DNA of 6,354 bases from JBDSYA01 sp039925865 (GTDB taxonomy: Bacteria; Bacteroidota; Ignavibacteria; Tepidaquicellales; Tepidaquicellaceae): NCBI GenBank assembly GCA_039925865.1, contig JBDSYA010000215.1, forward strand, positions 1 through 6,354, given 5' to 3'. Position numbers and translations under genes: made by a program. This document shows, piece by piece, positions 6,185-6,354 of this stretch; the first letter of the stretch is position 1, and every line of letters begins with the position of its first letter. The notes beneath the pieces were generated by a model. The model was not told the origin of the DNA and did not search any database. It saw nothing but the letters and a program-made list of their open reading frames with translations.

Positions 6185-6354
6185 GTATTTTGGTTTCACA
6201 TAAAATTTCAATAAATTGCTTTAAGTCAAATTTAAAAGTATGCCTAAACTTATATTAAATATTGAAACAGGATTTCGAAGCACTCACAACTCATAATGTT
6301 GATTTCTTTACTCCGCCAGGAATGAATTCTCTTATTGAAAAAGAGTTTTTGATT

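Larger units (their letters stand above)
6069..6354. other. 3' non-coding tail without a convincing gene
   Basis: After the second kinase the sequence becomes AT-rich with stops in most frames. It holds a repeat-like palindrome at 6101-6130 and a hairpin at 6161-6184, listed separately. A small ATG frame at 6240-6296 would encode only 18 residues, and an open stretch from 6259 runs off the window end without an ATG start. No tRNA, rRNA or recognisable promoter was seen. Confidence 0.6.

Noticed and set aside
6240..6296. 18-residue ORF starting at ATG 6240
   Set aside because: It is too short, has no visible ribosome-binding site and its sequence suggests no function.

Overview
The window is AT-rich bacterial DNA, most likely from a member of the Bacteroidota. 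This rests on recognition, not on a search: both kinases carry the H-box style GIAHEIQNPLNFVNNF typical of that phylum, the second has a lipid-poor signal peptide ending in AFSQ, and neither gene start has an obvious Shine-Dalgarno sequence. It holds two tandem plus-strand sensor histidine kinase genes and a short 3' non-coding tail.

Region 1-3952 is the 3' part of a very large soluble-looking histidine kinase. The reading frame is open from base 2, so the true start lies upstream. At least 1,316 residues are visible: one truncated and five complete copies of a sensory unit of about 182-189 residues (GAF-like by layout), joined by a conserved helical linker and followed by a HisKA-type dimerisation/phosphoacceptor domain and a HATPase_c domain. 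The units alternate in type, A-B-A-B and then a divergent C.

Region 3955-6068 is a membrane histidine kinase that starts two bases after the first gene's stop codon, so the two are almost certainly co-transcribed. It has a signal peptide, a periplasmic jelly-roll-like ligand-binding domain, seven transmembrane helices, a coiled coil and a kinase core closely related to that of the first gene. One T is missing from a T run at 5688-5690. This shifts the frame and puts a stop at 5701-5703, which separates the phosphoacceptor half (582 residues) from the ATP-binding half. It is either a sequencing error or a real disruption.

Region 6069-6354 has no convincing gene. It contains a degenerate dispersed-repeat-like palindrome (6101-6130), a perfect 8-bp hairpin (6161-6184) that may end the transcript, and an unassignable open stretch running off the end.

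Together the pair looks like a signalling locus in which one cytoplasmic multi-sensor kinase and one envelope-sensing kinase share nearly the same catalytic core. They may therefore act on the same response regulator, which is not in the window.
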